Positions 6,544 through 6,890 of a stretch of 6,890 nt of DNA are shown here, one piece after another (the first letter of the stretch is position 1; each line of letters starts with the position of its first letter). Position numbers and translations under genes: made by a program. The notes under the pieces are model-generated. The model was not told the DNA's origin and searched no databases. It was given only the letters and a program-made list of their open reading frames with translations. This stretch comes from Candidatus Methanoperedens sp. Lineage in GTDB: Archaea; Halobacteriota; Methanosarcinia; Methanosarcinales; Methanoperedenaceae. Where the stretch lies: assembly GCA_028679855.1 (NCBI GenBank), contig JAJRAP010000201.1:1-6890 (forward strand), written 5' to 3'.

Positions 6544-6734
6544 TTATCGGCTTTCATGCGTTCAAGCCACTTATTGACGATATTATAGATTGATGCTGCC
6601 ACTTCTGAGAAAACCTAATCCGAGTTATCCTTAAAATCTTTTGAGACACATTTTCCATCGCGTGGAAGCATCTGTGTTTCTTTCAACCATGGAATAGCTT
6701 TGTAGAAACATGGTCGCAGGAAGATGGGTAAATA
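6544..6734 (-). pseudogene. Decayed upstream part of the same relic, unidentified
   Basis: One minus-strand frame stays open from about 6734 to the relic core except for a single TAG (6617-6615). Before the TAG it reads protein-like sequence (RPCFYKAIPWLKETQM, then LPRDGKCVSKDF). After it comes VFSEVAASIYNIVNKWLERM, then KADNF. A shift of one base near 6543 leads from this frame into the pRiA4b-like core. I do not recognise the family. The composition looks like real coding sequence, but no intact reading frame with a start survives. The simplest reading is a gene that has picked up a stop and a frameshift. An unrelated open stretch by chance is the alternative. No RNA gene or other feature is seen in this part of the gap. 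Confidence 0.3.
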
Positions 6735-6767
6735 CTAATAATCTTTTCTAAATCCACAGCATGGAAA

Positions 6768-6778
6768 AGATTATATCA
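6768..6778 (+). promoter_or_regulatory. Candidate TATA box of the metallophosphoesterase gene
   Basis: AGATTATATCA, preceded by purine-rich GGAAA, would place a transcript start near 6800, leaving a leader of about 28 bases that contains the AGGTGG ribosome binding site. A second candidate, TAAATACTA (6729-6737), would give a leader of about 70 bases. The choice between them is uncertain. Confidence 0.35.
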
Positions 6779-6818
6779 AAAGATAAAGAAAGTACATCTA
6801 ACATTAATAATAATGGCA

Positions 6819-6824
6819 GGTGGT
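6819..6824 (+). promoter_or_regulatory. Shine-Dalgarno deciding the metallophosphoesterase start
   Basis: AGGTGG lies four to five bases before the ATG at 6828. An in-frame ATG at 6813 would lie upstream of this site and has no Shine-Dalgarno of its own, so 6828 is preferred. Confidence 0.6.
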
Positions 6825-6827
6825 TTC

Positions 6828-6890
6828 ATGAAATTATATTGCGCATCTGATTTGCATATTGGATATGAAAATTCAAATCATCAAAAAATA
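6828..6890 (+). CDS. Calcineurin-like metallophosphoesterase, N-terminal fragment
   Basis: Only the first 21 codons are inside the window. They begin MKLYCASDLHIGYENS, the beta strand and first metal-binding motif (D-x-H, here D8 and H10) of the calcineurin-like phosphoesterase superfamily, with GYENS filling the usual loop. These enzymes use two metal ions to cleave phosphomonoesters or diesters; the substrate cannot be told from this fragment. The start at 6828 is chosen because AGGTGG precedes it. It is separated from the gcv operon by 417 bp and has its own promoter candidates, so it is probably an independent unit. Confidence is good for the superfamily, nil for specific function. Confidence 0.8.
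   Translation, partial: MKLYCASDLHIGYENSNHQKI

Noticed and set aside
6414..6602. A 62-codon minus-strand frame starting GTG at 6602 as a small membrane protein.
   Set aside because: Its hydrophobic C-terminal half is the out-of-frame reading of the pRiA4b-like core, and the protein-like part continues upstream through a stop. It is better explained as part of a relic.
6675..6710. Inverted repeat TGTTTCT/AGAAACA with a 22-base loop.
   Set aside because: A 7-bp arm with a wide loop in AT-rich DNA is expected by chance, and no nearby feature gives it meaning.
6761..6850. A 29-codon plus-strand reading frame (MEKIISKDKES...) overlapping the metallophosphoesterase start.
   Set aside because: It has no ribosome binding site, is low in complexity and is out of frame with the conserved metallophosphoesterase start. 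It contains the preferred promoter and leader of that gene.

Overview
The window looks like a piece of an archaeal chromosome, probably euryarchaeal and possibly Methanosarcinales-like (low confidence at that rank). The evidence is a complete ABCE1/Rli1 ribosome-recycling ATPase, which only Archaea and eukaryotes have, an archaeal three-helix membrane protein resembling EMC6, and TATA-type promoters placed for leaderless or nearly leaderless transcripts.

Layout. At the far left (1-60) is a hairpin-forming, AT-rich stretch with a TATA-like box facing left, off the window. Positions 114-3404 hold a three-gene minus-strand operon, transcribed in the order argB (N-acetylglutamate kinase), a 210-residue membrane protein with a C-terminal extracytoplasmic Ig-like domain, and ABCE1. 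It appears to end at a hairpin plus T-run terminator (77-98). The 145-bp gap 3405-3549 is a divergent promoter region: each side has a TATA-like box centred about 30 bp before its start codon, and a perfect 7-bp inverted repeat lies between the boxes. Positions 3550-6410 hold a plus-strand glycine cleavage operon, gcvT-gcvH-gcvPA, with ATGA coupling between the first two genes and a clear Shine-Dalgarno before gcvH and before gcvPA. The expected partner gcvPB, which carries the PLP lysine, does not follow.

The 417-bp stretch 6411-6827 has no intact gene. It holds a minus-strand relic whose best-preserved part strongly resembles the pRiA4b ORF-3 domain, broken by an in-frame TAG and a frame change and ending at the gcvPA stop. 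At 6828 a calcineurin-like metallophosphoesterase begins and runs off the right edge.

How the genes work together. GcvPA (with a GcvPB encoded elsewhere), lipoylated GcvH and GcvT would decarboxylate glycine and pass its methylene carbon to a pterin carrier. ArgB catalyses the second step of arginine/ornithine synthesis and has the features of the arginine-inhibited type. ABCE1 splits ribosomes after termination, and the membrane protein sharing its operon may be an EMC6-type insertase component. No defence system, CRISPR array, tRNA, rRNA or intact mobile element is visible. The most unusual items are the apparent EMC6-like/Ig-like fusion, the missing gcvPB, and the gene relic exactly where gcvPB would be expected.
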